From Desulfovibrio sp. (lineage in GTDB: Bacteria > Desulfobacterota > Desulfovibrionia > Desulfovibrionales > Desulfovibrionaceae), in contig NZ_JAAVBE010000007.1 of assembly GCF_014803725.1 (NCBI RefSeq), positions 45,037 through 93,533 of the forward strand: DNA of 48,497 nucleotides, read 5' to 3'. Below are positions 26,836-35,879 of this stretch, one piece after another. Below the pieces are notes generated by a model that saw only the letters and a list, made by a program, of their open reading frames with translations, ran no database searches and was not told the origin of the DNA. Position 1 is the first letter of the stretch, and each line of letters starts with the position of its first letter. The position numbers and the translations under genes were made by a program.

Positions 26836-27822
26836 TCAGCTCCCGTAGCCCCCGGGGTGAGTCCTGTGCCACTCCCAGGCGGAGGCGATGATGGCCTCGA
26901 TGTCGCGCGTGGGGCGCCAGCCCAGCTTGCTTTCGGCGAGCTCCGCCGAGGCCACGAGCCGGGCCGGGTCGCCGGCGCGGCGCGGCCCTTCGACCACGGG
27001 GATGGCGTGCCCGGTGACGCGGCGCGCGGCCTCGATCATCTCGCGCACGGAAAAGCCCTTGCCGTTGCCGAGATTGCATATCAGGCTCTCGCCGCCGCGC
27101 TCCAGATGCGCGAGGGCGCGCAGGTGCGCGTCCGCCAGGTCCATGACATCGATATAATCGCGCACGCAGGTGCCGTCGGGGGTGGGGTAGTCCGTGCCGA
27201 AGATGGAGATATGCGGGCGCCGCCCGAGCGGCACTTGGAGGATGAGCGGGATGAGGTGGCTCTCGGGCCGGTGATCCTCGCCGATGGCGCCCCCGGGCCA
27301 CGCGCCGCCCACGTTGAAATACCGCAGGCTCACGAAGCGCATGCCGTGGGCCAGCGCGGCCCAGTGCATGATGCGCTCCATGATGCGCTTGCTCTCGCCA
27401 TAAGGGTTGGTGGGGGCGAGCGGCGCGTCCTCGGGGATGGGCACCGCGTCCGGCTCTCCGTAGACCGCGGCGGAGGACGAAAAGACGATGCGCCTGACAC
27501 CGTGGCGCTGCATGGCCTCTAAAAGGCGCTGCATGCCGAGGATATTGTTGTTGAAATAGTCGAGCGGCCGCTCCATGCTCTCGCCCACGAGGGAGCTTGC
27601 GGCAAAATGGAGCACCGCGTCTATGCGATGGGCGGCGAAGACCGCGTCCAGGGCGGCCGCGTCGCGGATGTCTAGCTCATGGAGCCGGGCCTGGGGCGCC
27701 ACGGCGTCGCGGTGGCCGGTGAGGAAGTTGTCAGCCACCACCACGTCGCGCCCGACCGCGAGCAGCGCGCGGACATTGTGCGAGCCGATATAGCCCGCGC
27801 CCCCGCAGACGAGTACGGCCAT
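26836..27822 (-). CDS. galE: UDP-glucose 4-epimerase
   Basis: NAD-dependent interconversion of UDP-glucose and UDP-galactose (or the N-acetyl forms) for surface glycans. The 328 residues start with the Rossmann motif LVCGGAGYIGSHNV. The short-chain dehydrogenase catalytic set is visible: FSSSAAVYG near residue 115 and Tyr141-x3-Lys145 in NPYGESKR. PDGTCVRDYIDVMDLADAHL is the GalE substrate region. GGGGAG precedes the ATG. It is downstream of adk, separated by a strong terminator, so it must depend on read-through or on a promoter that I cannot see. Confidence 0.94.
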   Translation of the reverse strand: MAVLVCGGAGYIGSHNVRALLAVGRDVVVADNFLTGHRDAVAPQARLHELDIRDAAALDAVFAAHRIDAVLHFAASSLVGESMERPLDYFNNNILGMQRLLEAMQRHGVRRIVFSSSAAVYGEPDAVPIPEDAPLAPTNPYGESKRIMERIMHWAALAHGMRFVSLRYFNVGGAWPGGAIGEDHRPESHLIPLILQVPLGRRPHISIFGTDYPTPDGTCVRDYIDVMDLADAHLRALAHLERGGESLICNLGNGKGFSVREMIEAARRVTGHAIPVVEGPRRAGDPARLVASAELAESKLGWRPTRDIEAIIASAWEWHRTHPGGYGS

Positions 27823-27832
27823 GCCTCCCCCG

Positions 27833-27881
27833 CAAAAAAAGACGCCGCGCCGCAGCCCCGTGTGAGGCGCACGGCGCGGCG
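27833..27881 (-). terminator. Intrinsic terminator after adk
   Basis: On the minus strand CGCCGCGCCG pairs with CGGCGCGGCG, followed by TCTTTTTTTT. The T-run ends about ten bases before the galE start codon, which is close. Confidence 0.85.
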
Positions 27882-27893
27882 CGATTTTTGCCG

Positions 27894-28565
27894 TTAATCC
27901 AGCTGCGCGAGCAGCGCTTCGCGGATGGCGTCGATGCTGCCCTCGCCGTCCAGCACGATATACCTGGTCTTGCCGTCGCCCGCGAGGTCGCGGTAGAAGT
28001 AGGCGGCGGCCAGGGTGCCGTCCTTGGTGTCATAATAGATGTCGTGACGCTTGTTGATGGCGGCCTCGTCCTGGTCGTCATTGCGCAGCGTAAGCTCGCC
28101 GCCGCACACGCGGCACTTGTCGCCAGCGGGCTTGATGGCCTCGATATAGATATTGTTGGGGTGATTGTTGTTGTTCTTGCAGAGGCGGCGCCCCATGATG
28201 CGCTTTTTCGCGGTCTCGCGCGGCAGCTGGATCTCCACCACGTAGTCGAGCGGCATGCCTTCCTTCTGCAGGGCCTCCCAGAGCTTCCGCGCCTGCACCA
28301 TGTTCCGCGGGAAGCCGTCGAGCAGCCAGCCCTTGCCGCCCTTGGTGCGCAGGGTCTCGAGCACCATGGGGATGGTGATGTCGTCGGGCACGAGGTCGCC
28401 GCGGTCGATATAGGCCTTGGCCTTCTTGCCGAGCTCGGTGCCGCCGCCGATATGTTCGCGGAAGATGGCGCCGGACTCGATGTGCGCCAGGTCATACTTC
28501 TGCTTGAGCAGTTCGCCCTGGGTACCCTTGCCGCTGCCGTTGGGGCCGAAAATGAGAATGTTCAC
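27894..28565 (-). CDS. adk: Adenylate kinase with metal-binding LID
   Basis: Interconverts AMP + ATP and 2 ADP in the cytoplasm. The 223-residue protein starts at GTG 28,565 (NILIFGPNGSGKGTQ follows), chosen because GAGGAG lies six to seven bases upstream and the family begins there; the open frame extends 13 codons further without a better site. The P-loop is GPNGSGKGTQ, and LLDGFPRN is the AMP-site block. The LID carries C129, H135, C151 and C154, the C-x5-H-x15-C-x2-C arrangement described for D. gigas adenylate kinase, which binds zinc, cobalt or iron. The stretch NNNNHPNN between the first ligands is characteristic of the Desulfovibrio enzyme. Confidence 0.96.
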   Translation of the reverse strand: MNILIFGPNGSGKGTQGELLKQKYDLAHIESGAIFREHIGGGTELGKKAKAYIDRGDLVPDDITIPMVLETLRTKGGKGWLLDGFPRNMVQARKLWEALQKEGMPLDYVVEIQLPRETAKKRIMGRRLCKNNNNHPNNIYIEAIKPAGDKCRVCGGELTLRNDDQDEAAINKRHDIYYDTKDGTLAAAYFYRDLAGDGKTRYIVLDGEGSIDAIREALLAQLD

Positions 28566-28783
28566 CGGGATCTCCTCGGCAATAGTGTAGAGGCGAAACC
28601 GCATGCGCGGCTCCGCGGCGGAGCGCGGGGCCCTGGGAGCGGGCCTGCCTATCGCTTACGGCTAGCCTGAAAGAGGGGTTCTGTCAATGCCTTGCGCGCA
28701 GCGGGGCAGCAGTTGCGGGCGCCTCGGGGAGGGAGTTGGGACGACGCTGGCGCCCGGCGGAGCGCCATGCTACGTTGCCGCTC

Positions 28784-30283
28784 ATGCACGACTGCCTCGA
28801 CCTTGCCCTTGACGGCCTCGCCCACGATGGGCGCGGCATCGGCCACCTCAAGGATACCGACCGCCCCGGCGAGCGCGGGCTCACGGTCTTTGTGGCCGGG
28901 GGCCTGCCCGGACAAGTCGTGCGCTGCCGGGTGAAGGCCCGCAAGGCGCGCTTTCTGGAGGCGGAGCTCGTGGCGGTTCTGCGCCCGGCAGCGGATGCCG
29001 TGCCGCCGCTCTGCCCGCACGCGGCCGCGGGCACGAGCGCCCCGGGCTGCGGCGGCTGCCCGCTCCAGACCATGCCGTATGCCAGCCAGCTGGAATGGAA
29101 AACGCGGCTTGCGCGCGACGCCCTGACCCGCATCGGCGCCCTTGATGCGGGTGAGGTTGCTGCGGCGTGGGAACGCACCGTGCCCTCGCCCGCGCTCACT
29201 GGCTTCCGCAATCGCATGACCTTTGCCTTCGGCACAGGTGGGGCCGGCCTTGTGCTCGGCCAACGGAGCCGGGGCGGCCCTGATGTGGTGCCCACGCCCG
29301 ACTGTGCCCTGCTGCCCCCCGGCGGCCGCGAACTTTTGGGAGCGGCGCAAGAGGCCGCGGCGCAAAGCGGGCTTCCTGCGTGGCGCGCCTCGGAGCGGCG
29401 CGGGCGGGGCAAGACCGGCGCGTGCGGCTTCTGGCGCTTTCTTACATTGCGCCAAGGTTGGCTGGCGGGCGAAACTGAGCCGCGCTGGTGGGCGCTTTGC
29501 CTGACGAGCCCCGGGAACCGGGCCGAACGCGCCGCCGTGCGCACTCTGGGGGAACGCCTGCTTGCCGTGGGGGGCGTGAGCCGCATGGGCGGCTTCATCC
29601 ATGAAGAACGCAGCCGGGACGACGCGCTCGCCAGCGGGGAGCGCCGCGTCCTCTGCCTCGACTCCGGGGGTGCGGAAAACAGGGATGCCGCCATCCTGCA
29701 CCTGCCCCTCGGGGCCCGCTCCTTCGCGCTGGATGCCGCCTCCTTCTTCCAGGTCAATACCGGCGCGGCCGAACTGCTCGCGCAGACAGTCATGAGCATG
29801 GCGCCCCAGTGCGGTCGCGGCCTGCTGGATGTCTATTGCGGCGTGGGCGCGCCCGGGCAGCTCATCGCCAGTGACTATATGACGGTTTTAGGCATGGAAA
29901 GCGACCGCCGCTGCGTTGCCCTCGCGGAGCGCAACGCAGCGGATGCGGGGCTGGACGGCTGGCGCTATCTCACTGGCGATGCCGGCGCGCTCCTCCAGCG
30001 GCTCGCCAGGGGGGCGCGGCTCCCGGCCCTCGACAAGGGCCACAAATTCCCCACATGGTATACGGCCCTGCTCGACCCGCCACGGGGCGGCCTTGCGCCG
30101 GCAGCGCTGGGCGCCCTCTTGCACCTCGCGCCGGAGCATATCCTGTACGTCTCCTGCAATCCGGCCACGCTGGCCCGTGATGCCGCCAAGCTCTCTTCGA
30201 CCTATACCCTCAAGCGACTAACGGCGGTTGACCTTTTCCCACACACGCCCCACCTGGAATGCTGCAGCCTTTGGCGCCGCTGA
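28784..30283 (+). CDS. 23S rRNA (uracil-5-)-methyltransferase, RumA/TrmA family
   Basis: SAM-dependent methylation of C5 of a uridine in rRNA or tRNA. The 499-residue protein has an N-terminal small beta domain (DLALDGLAHDGRGIGH), then Fe-S cluster cysteines (CPHAAAG, GCGGCPLQ) as in RlmD. The methyltransferase core follows: SFFQVNTGAAELL, LLDVYCGVGAPGQLIA, LLDPPRGGL and the catalytic Cys in YVSCNPATLARDA. The ATG at 28,784 matches the family start; a frame to 28,736 would add 16 residues with no ribosome site. The linker near residue 400 (DKGHKFPTWYTA) departs from the usual spacing. Exact target base is not readable. Confidence 0.9.
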   Translation: MHDCLDLALDGLAHDGRGIGHLKDTDRPGERGLTVFVAGGLPGQVVRCRVKARKARFLEAELVAVLRPAADAVPPLCPHAAAGTSAPGCGGCPLQTMPYASQLEWKTRLARDALTRIGALDAGEVAAAWERTVPSPALTGFRNRMTFAFGTGGAGLVLGQRSRGGPDVVPTPDCALLPPGGRELLGAAQEAAAQSGLPAWRASERRGRGKTGACGFWRFLTLRQGWLAGETEPRWWALCLTSPGNRAERAAVRTLGERLLAVGGVSRMGGFIHEERSRDDALASGERRVLCLDSGGAENRDAAILHLPLGARSFALDAASFFQVNTGAAELLAQTVMSMAPQCGRGLLDVYCGVGAPGQLIASDYMTVLGMESDRRCVALAERNAADAGLDGWRYLTGDAGALLQRLARGARLPALDKGHKFPTWYTALLDPPRGGLAPAALGALLHLAPEHILYVSCNPATLARDAAKLSSTYTLKRLTAVDLFPHTPHLECCSLWRR

Positions 30284-30482
30284 ATTTAAACGATCCGCGG
30301 AGAATCCCTATCACGGGGTTTTACTTGCCGGCGCTTAATTTTTCACGGTGCTCAACTTCCTACCCATTATTTACCACATATTTACCGTCGTACCTCCGCC
30401 CTCCCCTGTCACCCACATTTGTGATTCCCCCTCTGCCATCGCGGGCCCCACTTCCTCCTCCTCACCCTCAGTAAATTTACCC

Positions 30483-30511
30483 TTGACACCGCCCTCCACG
30501 GCGTATATGTT
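30483..30511 (+). promoter_or_regulatory. Sigma-70 promoter for tRNA-fMet
   Basis: TTGACA at 30,483-30,488 and TATGTT at 30,506-30,511, spacing 17. The predicted start falls just before the tRNA at 30,525. The 200 bp before it (30,284-30,482) hold nothing else I can identify. Confidence 0.75.
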
Positions 30512-30524
30512 TACCTACACATGA

Positions 30525-30610
<86 letters not shown>

Positions 30611-30652
30611 GGCACTTACGGTTTTCTAACCATAAGTGCCTTTTCATTTTTC
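30611..30652 (+). terminator. Intrinsic terminator after tRNA-fMet
   Basis: GGCACTTA (30,611-30,618) pairs with TAAGTGCC (30,633-30,640), then TTTTCATTTTT. The hairpin is inside the element, so the element supplies the tRNA's terminator. Its loop contains one copy of the TTTCTAACC motif. Confidence 0.8.
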
Positions 30653-30838
30653 TAACCTATTACTAACCACACACTAGTGTCTGAGTGCTGCAAAGCATGG
30701 AATCATGCGGTTTTTCGGATGCGGTGGGAAAAGCTCCAGAACAGGGGATCATGGTAGAATCCTGAAAAAATACCTGCTAACGGCCTCATCGGCCTCGCCA
30801 GTTCATGCCCCTCGGATGTCACCAACATTTTTCTAACC
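30623..30838 (+). promoter_or_regulatory. Candidate recombinase arm-type sites, left end
   Basis: TTTCTAACC occurs at 30,623-30,631, 30,649-30,657 and 30,830-30,838, with a variant (TACTAACCA) at 30,661. The same motif recurs three times just inside the right end. All copies are on the same strand, as expected for integrase arm sites. Confidence 0.6.
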
Positions 30839-30913
30839 AGTTTTTCTACCCCCGGCTGCGAGACCCATGGCACGACTCAAAAGGGAACCCAGTATCGCAC
30901 CTCCCAAAAAATA

Positions 30914-30942
30914 TTGACATGCCATATCTGAAATTTTAAAAT
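30914..30942 (+). promoter_or_regulatory. Sigma-70 promoter for element Sel1 gene
   Basis: TTGACA at 30,914-30,919 and TAAAAT at 30,937-30,942 with a 17-base spacer, nearly consensus. Confidence 0.8.
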
Positions 30943-31009
30943 TATTACGGTTCACTATAAGAAGAAGTAAGCGTTTTTCCTGTTCTTTTAATCTGGGGAG
31001 GCTTGTGCA

Positions 31010-32259
31010 ATGAAGTCCACAAAATTCCTGCTTCAAACAATTACTCTATTGTTGATCCTATTTTCGTCTACCATCTTCGCTGCCGAAACGGATTTCAATA
31101 AGCTCTTGGATGAAGCCAAAAGTGGAGATAGCGAAGCGCAGTATGAAATAGCCTTAAAATATTATAATGGTGAAGATACAAAAAAAGATTTAGTACAAGC
31201 CAGAGAATGGCTTGAGAAGGCTACATCGCAGGGAAATATTTATGCACAAATAATGTTAGGAGTTATGTATTTTATCGGTGAAGGTGGCAACAAAGATTAT
31301 ATTAAAGCAATAGATCTACTCTCAGATCCAGCGAATAAAGGGGACTCATTCGCTCAAGGTGCATTAGGTACTATCTATCTCCAAGAAGATTATAAAGATA
31401 AAGATTATAATAAGGCAAAAAAGTGGCTAGAAGAAGCGGCATCTCAAGAGAATCCAGAAGCTCAGTATAGGCTAGCTCTCATGTATGATACCGGGCTAGG
31501 CGTAGACAGAGACAGAAGTAAAGCTGTAGAATTCCTCGAAAAAGCTGTAGGCAAAAATCATCCAGCGGCCCAAGGATATTTAGGAGGGATATATTTATCT
31601 GATATCCGCGACGAAGGCAACCATAAAAAAGGGTTAAACCTGTTAGAAAAGGCTGCTGATCAAAATGATAGTAATGCACAATATTTATTAGGCGTAAATC
31701 ACTACATAGGTATAATATTTGGAAAGAGAGATTATAAAAAAGCATTACAATATTTTCAACAGTCAGCATCACAAGGCCATCCGGCCTCTAAATCATTTTT
31801 AGGCGATATGTATACAAATGGCATTGGAGTTCGCCAAGATTACAAAAAAGGGATAGCATACTATAAGGAAGCAGCAGATTTGGGCGATAATTCGGCCCAA
31901 TTCGCATTGGGGCTTATATACTATTATGGAAAAGGTACAAAAAAAGATATGTCAAAGCCAAGGAATATTTAAATAAATCTGCTAATCAAGGAAATCCCAA
32001 TGCGAATGCAGCATTAGGATATATGTATCATGAGGGTATTGGCGTAAAAAAAGATTACAAAATAGCTAAGGTATTTTTTGAGAAAGCTGCCGAGAAACAA
32101 AACCCAGGCGCTTTCCTAGCACTTGGAGAAATGTATTATAATGGTCACGGAGTAAGACAAGACACAGCTAAGGCAAAAGAATATTACGGCCTAGCATGTG
32201 ATAACGGCATACAAGAAGGTTGTGATAAATACGCAATTCTAAATAAATCTAAGAAGTAA
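31010..32259 (+). pseudogene. Sel1-repeat exported protein, frameshifted
   Basis: Starts as a 320-residue frame with a signal peptide (LLQTITLLLILFSSTIFAA) and about eight Sel1 repeats, ending early at 31,972. The repeats continue in another frame (KAKEYLNKSANQGN onward) to a stop at 32,259. The break is near 31,948, where GATATGTCAAAG would read correctly as D-Y-V-K with one extra T. Restored, the protein would be 416 residues with about eleven repeats. GGGGAGG precedes the ATG and a strong promoter is present, so a truncated 320-residue protein could still be made. The DNA is strongly AT-rich, unlike the core Sel1 gene at 10,036. A sequencing error is the alternative. Confidence 0.8.
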
Positions 32260-32275
32260 AGTCATAAAATGTAGT

Positions 32276-33470
32276 TGTTCAGACTTGATCTGACAGTTTA
32301 CTCCGTCTTGGAGATTCTCCCTGTCCGATTAGTTTAGACGTGCGACCATTTCATTCCAGAGCTTTTTCCCGTCAAGCAGGGTTTGCATGGGCGTTCTGCC
32401 GCAACACATCTTGCCTTGGTGGGTTCGTTCGGTGTTGTAGTACTCAAGCCATGGATCCAGGTCTGTCTGAAGTTCCTCAAAAGAGTGATATAATTTGCAT
32501 CGGAAGGTAACCTGATAGAACCCGTGGAGGATAGTTTTGTGGAAGCGTTCGCAGATGCCATTGGTCTGCGATGTCGCGCCTTGGTTCGTGCATGTTCAAT
32601 GCCGTTTACGCCGAGGTACAGCTGATAATCATGGGTTCCAAGTTTTCCGCAGTATTCCGTGCCGCGGTCTGTCAGGTTGCGGATGATCCCCATCCGCTGG
32701 TTGGCAAAGAAAGGCAATACCCGGTCATTCAGAAGATCGGCCCCGGTTATGGGCGTCTTGGTCGTGTAGAGTTCGGCAGCCGCCCACTTGGAGTAGGTAT
32801 CCACAAAGGTTTGCTGGTAAATCTGGCCCACTCCCTTGATAGTGTCCACATAAAAGGTGTCCTGGCTGCCAAGATAGCCGGGATGGTGACTTTCGATCTC
32901 GCCACACGCCTCATCATCCTCCTTTTTGCGTTCCAGAGCCTGTACCTGGGCCTCGGTCAGGACTATGCCTTGGTCTGCCGACATCTTTTCCAACGCAGTC
33001 AGCCGCTGCTTCATGGACGAAAGGTTATGGCGCAGCCAGATGGAGCGCACACCTGAGGGTGAAACGAAGATACCCTGCTTTCGCAGTTCGTTGCTGGATC
33101 TGACTTGTCCGTGAGCAGGAAAGGCCGTGGCGAACTCGACCACCGCCTGCTCTGTCGCTCCTTCCACCCGGTTTTTCTTGGCTTTCTGCGACTGACTTCA
33201 AACAGGGCCTCAACGCCACCGGAATTTCTGGCTACCTGATACCGATAGAACGTATCCCTGGAAAACCCCATGATGCGACAAACCTTGGAGATATTGCCCA
33301 ATTCCGCCGCCAGGGTGAGAAGTCCGGTCTTGTGCTTGATGACGCTTTGGTTAAAGCTTTCCATTGGGAACTCCGTGGGCATGGTGCCGGTTGATGGGAT
33401 TGTTCACGTTTCCATCAAAACGGAGTTCCCCGTGCTTTTCAAGGGGCTATTGTCAGATTAAGTCGAACTA
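32276..33470 (-). mobile_element. IS481-type insertion sequence
   Basis: A transposase pseudogene lies between imperfect terminal inverted repeats. GACTTGATCTGACA at 32,282-32,295 faces the complement of GACTTAATCTGACA at 33,451-33,464. Outer limits and target duplication are approximate. It lies just after the Sel1 pseudogene. Confidence 0.75.
32329..33364 (-). pseudogene. IS481-family transposase, two frameshifts
   Basis: Reading from 33,364 (MESFNQSVIKHKTGLL): an N-terminal helix-turn-helix region (VCRIMGFSRDTFYRYQVARN), then RRKPRK, after which the sense continues in the -1 frame as NRVEGATEQAVVEFATAFPA. The shift falls at an AGAAAAACC run near 33,170. The integrase core follows with DTFYVDTIKGVGQIYQQTFVDTYSKWA and LTDRGTEYCG. 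A second shift near 32,580 moves the C-terminus to another frame, where TSQTNGICERFHKTIL and YYNTERTHQGKMCCGRTPM supply the final Glu region, ending at 32,329. The D, D and E catalytic acids all survive, but in three frames. Probably inactive. Confidence 0.85.
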
Positions 33471-34309
33471 GCTCATATAAGGCATGGCAAAAATCCACGC
33501 CCGTTTCCCTGCTCTACCCCCTCCCCTCGAATGCCCAAGAACTTCGCGCTAGCCTTCTTGGTTCACGCAAATCGCCACCTAGACGGAAACGGTTTCGATT
33601 CCGCCACTCCATGCACGCTTGGGTTCCGGTCGCTCATGTTGCTCGGACCGACACGGCTCCCCGAGATCTTCGGGTATGTCTTCTGCCTTTCAAACCAATG
33701 CTTAAGGTCAGGTAAATTTTCGCGTGCGCTTCCTCTACAGAGCCTTCCCTGCTACAGAGCTTCCTCCCCCGGCGATCTCGCTCAATGATGGCTGATTGAA
33801 AGGAAATAGACGCAGTTTCGAAAAGCTGAACTGCACAGATCCCGGCGTTATTTGAAAGTACCGCTGATAGTACCGGATCCCTAGTGTTAGCCCGCTCCGC
33901 CTTGCGCTCAAGGTTCCACCCCCTGAAACCATGCGTCCGCTTGGAACCGTATCAGAAGTCCGTTCAGCATCTCCTTCACGCTCTGGCGGCCAACCTAGAA
34001 TACATGCGCTCTATGCTGCCCCATCCACCTCAATGACCTAGACTTTTCTTTTATCCTGTTCTACGCATTCTCCATTTCGCAGTTCTCCTTGCAGATTTGG
34101 TGGTGGACAAACCAATCCAATCTATGCGGTGGGCTGTTTTCATTTTTAAATGTGCGAAACTTTCTGTACATTATCTCAAGTGGCAATAGACAAGAGACTT
34201 CACGAAGCACGCAACGCCATGCACTGCTTCAACAAATTAAAGCAAAACAACATTTTTACAGAGTAATCAAATAAGTGAAATGCAAACAGCAACATTATTA
34301 CTGATAGGA
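33471..34309. other. Intergenic region without recognisable gene
   Basis: About 840 bases between the insertion sequence and the unknown operon. Its left 550 bases are noticeably richer in G and C than the AT-rich stretch to the right. Short open frames exist on both strands (for example 33,531-33,788), but none has a ribosome site or a recognisable protein pattern. It may be debris of an older insertion. Confidence 0.5.
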
Positions 34310-34849
34310 CTAAGAAGAAGCTGTGGGGGTAAGCTTTTTGAACTGCACTCCTGCGGCAAACGCCTGAAAGGCAAACTCCAGAGCCTGTGCGTCACAATTT
34401 CGGAATTTAAGGAAATAAAAAAGAGATTCCAAAAAAGGCCGAAGAACGGGATTATTGAATATATCAATTTTTTCATTTCCACCGCTCAGGAGTTGGATCA
34501 CACGTAAAAAAATAAACTGTTCATTGCAAAAAGGGAAATTACTATCTGCTCCAATCACCTGTAGGGGCTTGCGCTTCAATAGCCAGAAGCTTTCATAGGC
34601 ACAAATTTTTGTTTCATTTACTCTTGTTATGCCATGAAATTGTTTAATCCTAGCAATATCACTAAAATAGTCCATGATTGCATAACCTAGAACCACTCTG
34701 TTCAACACGACTTTTCCAGTCATATTTTCTTTACTGATGAATTCTTCGTAAATATTTGAGAGTAATTCATAGCGAGATTCGATAATCTCCTTGGTCACAT
34801 ATTTGAAGATATAATCATATGACTCGTAATGGATGCAGCTATTAGGCAT
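34310..34849 (-). CDS. Unknown soluble protein, third gene of AT-rich operon
   Basis: A 179-residue protein of no family I recognise. It has no membrane segment. It begins MPNSCIHYESYDYIFKYVTK and is mostly helical and aromatic-rich, with RVVLGYAIMDYFSDIARIKQFHGI near 55 and a helical C-terminus (PFLESLFYFLKFRNCDAQALEFAFQAF). No catalytic motif stands out. Its start overlaps the end of the upstream gene by eight bases, so it is translated together with two membrane proteins. The AT-rich composition marks all three as foreign to the host. The order of two membrane proteins followed by a soluble protein, carried as cargo on a mobile element, is what one sees in defence or toxin-immunity modules, but that is inference from context only. 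Confidence 0.7.
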   Translation of the reverse strand: MPNSCIHYESYDYIFKYVTKEIIESRYELLSNIYEEFISKENMTGKVVLNRVVLGYAIMDYFSDIARIKQFHGITRVNETKICAYESFWLLKRKPLQVIGADSNFPFCNEQFIFLRVIQLLSGGNEKIDIFNNPVLRPFLESLFYFLKFRNCDAQALEFAFQAFAAGVQFKKLTPTASS

Positions 34850-35177
34850 ATTCAGACCTGTACCGAGAAGTTGATGCTAGCTGTCTACTCAATACCAAAA
34901 TTGGAGTATAAGCTAGAACGTTCGCAAAATTGTGCTTATTCTCCTTTGGATTAAACTTGTTGGCGGTATTCGTAATAAAACAAAAGGATATGACTCCCAT
35001 GTTTAACATACCAACCAAAGTCTGAGTATCCACTTTATCAGAAGTAGGGACTATGCTGTGTCGAATTTTTCTAAAAACCCACCAACTTCGTGAAATTATA
35101 AAAATAGATATAGAGAATGATAGAATTGCCAAGATAAAAATCAACCCCATTCCATATTCTATATATTGCTCAGGCAT
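34842..35177 (-). CDS. Unknown membrane protein, second gene of AT-rich operon
   Basis: A 111-residue protein. The N-terminus holds one clear membrane helix (YGMGLIFILAILSFSISIFIIS) followed by a positive loop (RSWWVFRKIRH), and a second, weaker hydrophobic stretch (TLVGMLNMGVISFCFIT) follows. The C-terminus is polar (NPKENKHNF), ending in a short segment before RYRSEYA. I do not recognise it. Its start overlaps the upstream gene's stop by eight bases and its end overlaps the next start by eight bases, so the three genes form one tight translational unit. The positive-inside pattern suggests the loop after helix 1 is cytoplasmic. Confidence 0.7.
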   Translation of the reverse strand: MPEQYIEYGMGLIFILAILSFSISIFIISRSWWVFRKIRHSIVPTSDKVDTQTLVGMLNMGVISFCFITNTANKFNPKENKHNFANVLAYTPILVLSRQLASTSRYRSEYA

Positions 35178-35664
35178 CTGATTGCCTCCCAGCTACGGCA
35201 ATGAACCCTATAAGATTTGTAAAGACAATACTTCCCAACCCTAGCAAATTGAAGTAAATTAAAAATGATTCTGATTTAAATGGATGCGCCAAACAAAAAG
35301 CATAGATGACACATATGACAACGTTCACTACCAACATGATTCGGACAAAGCCGCCACCCATATAGAGTGTGGAGCACACAAATGCTGAAGAAAGCGAGAG
35401 GCCGACACCCAGCACATTGTTATCACGAAGAACTGTGCAGAATAATTGGCCGCAGATTTTGAAAAACACAAGCCAAGATTCTGCCTGTATTTGCGTACGC
35501 ACAACAGCATCGAAAAACAAGAAAAGAAATGGTGCGAAAGCAAGAAATCCACAAAGCAGCCACGGGGCTATCGTATGCGTAAAAGAGCCCCACTCCCATC
35601 TGGGAGTGCCTGATGTGCATTCTGAGTTGTGCATGACTTCTTGTATTTGAGCCTGAGAACTCAT
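35170..35664 (-). CDS. Unknown four-helix membrane protein, first gene of AT-rich operon
   Basis: A 164-residue protein with a polar N-terminus of about 28 residues and four hydrophobic helices: TIAPWLLCGFLAFAPFLFLFF, NNVLGVGLSLSSAFVCSTLY, RIMLVVNVVICVIYAFCLAH and LIYFNLLGLGSIVFTNLIGFIA. No known family or catalytic residue is visible. It heads the three-gene overlapping unit. The upstream gap to the MobC-like gene (35,665-35,879) is 215 bases and should hold its promoter. GC content is far below the core genes. Confidence 0.7.
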   Translation of the reverse strand: MSSQAQIQEVMHNSECTSGTPRWEWGSFTHTIAPWLLCGFLAFAPFLFLFFDAVVRTQIQAESWLVFFKICGQLFCTVLRDNNVLGVGLSLSSAFVCSTLYMGGGFVRIMLVVNVVICVIYAFCLAHPFKSESFLIYFNLLGLGSIVFTNLIGFIAVAGRQSDA

Positions 35665-35879
35665 GGCAGGAAATAGTAATTTAGAGCATGGGCGATGTCA
35701 ACACCTTTACAGCAAATTTCCCATAATCGGCTCCGGGGGAGGAGGCCACTCCTCGGCTGTCTGGCCTTTGCCCAGTATGTGTGCAACCCTACTGCCCGAC
35801 TAAGAGCTACAAAAAGTCAAAACTCTCAACTGTGGTTGCCGGTATTTTTTTGTCACTTCTTGCAAATATTTTATGCCCT

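Noticed and set aside
33531..33788. 85-codon plus-strand frame between the insertion sequence and the unknown operon
   Set aside because: No ribosome site, no recognisable pattern and unlike its neighbours in composition.
34267..34507. Possible small genes on either strand at the end of the unknown operon
   Set aside because: They overlap the 179-residue gene in other frames and lack ribosome sites.
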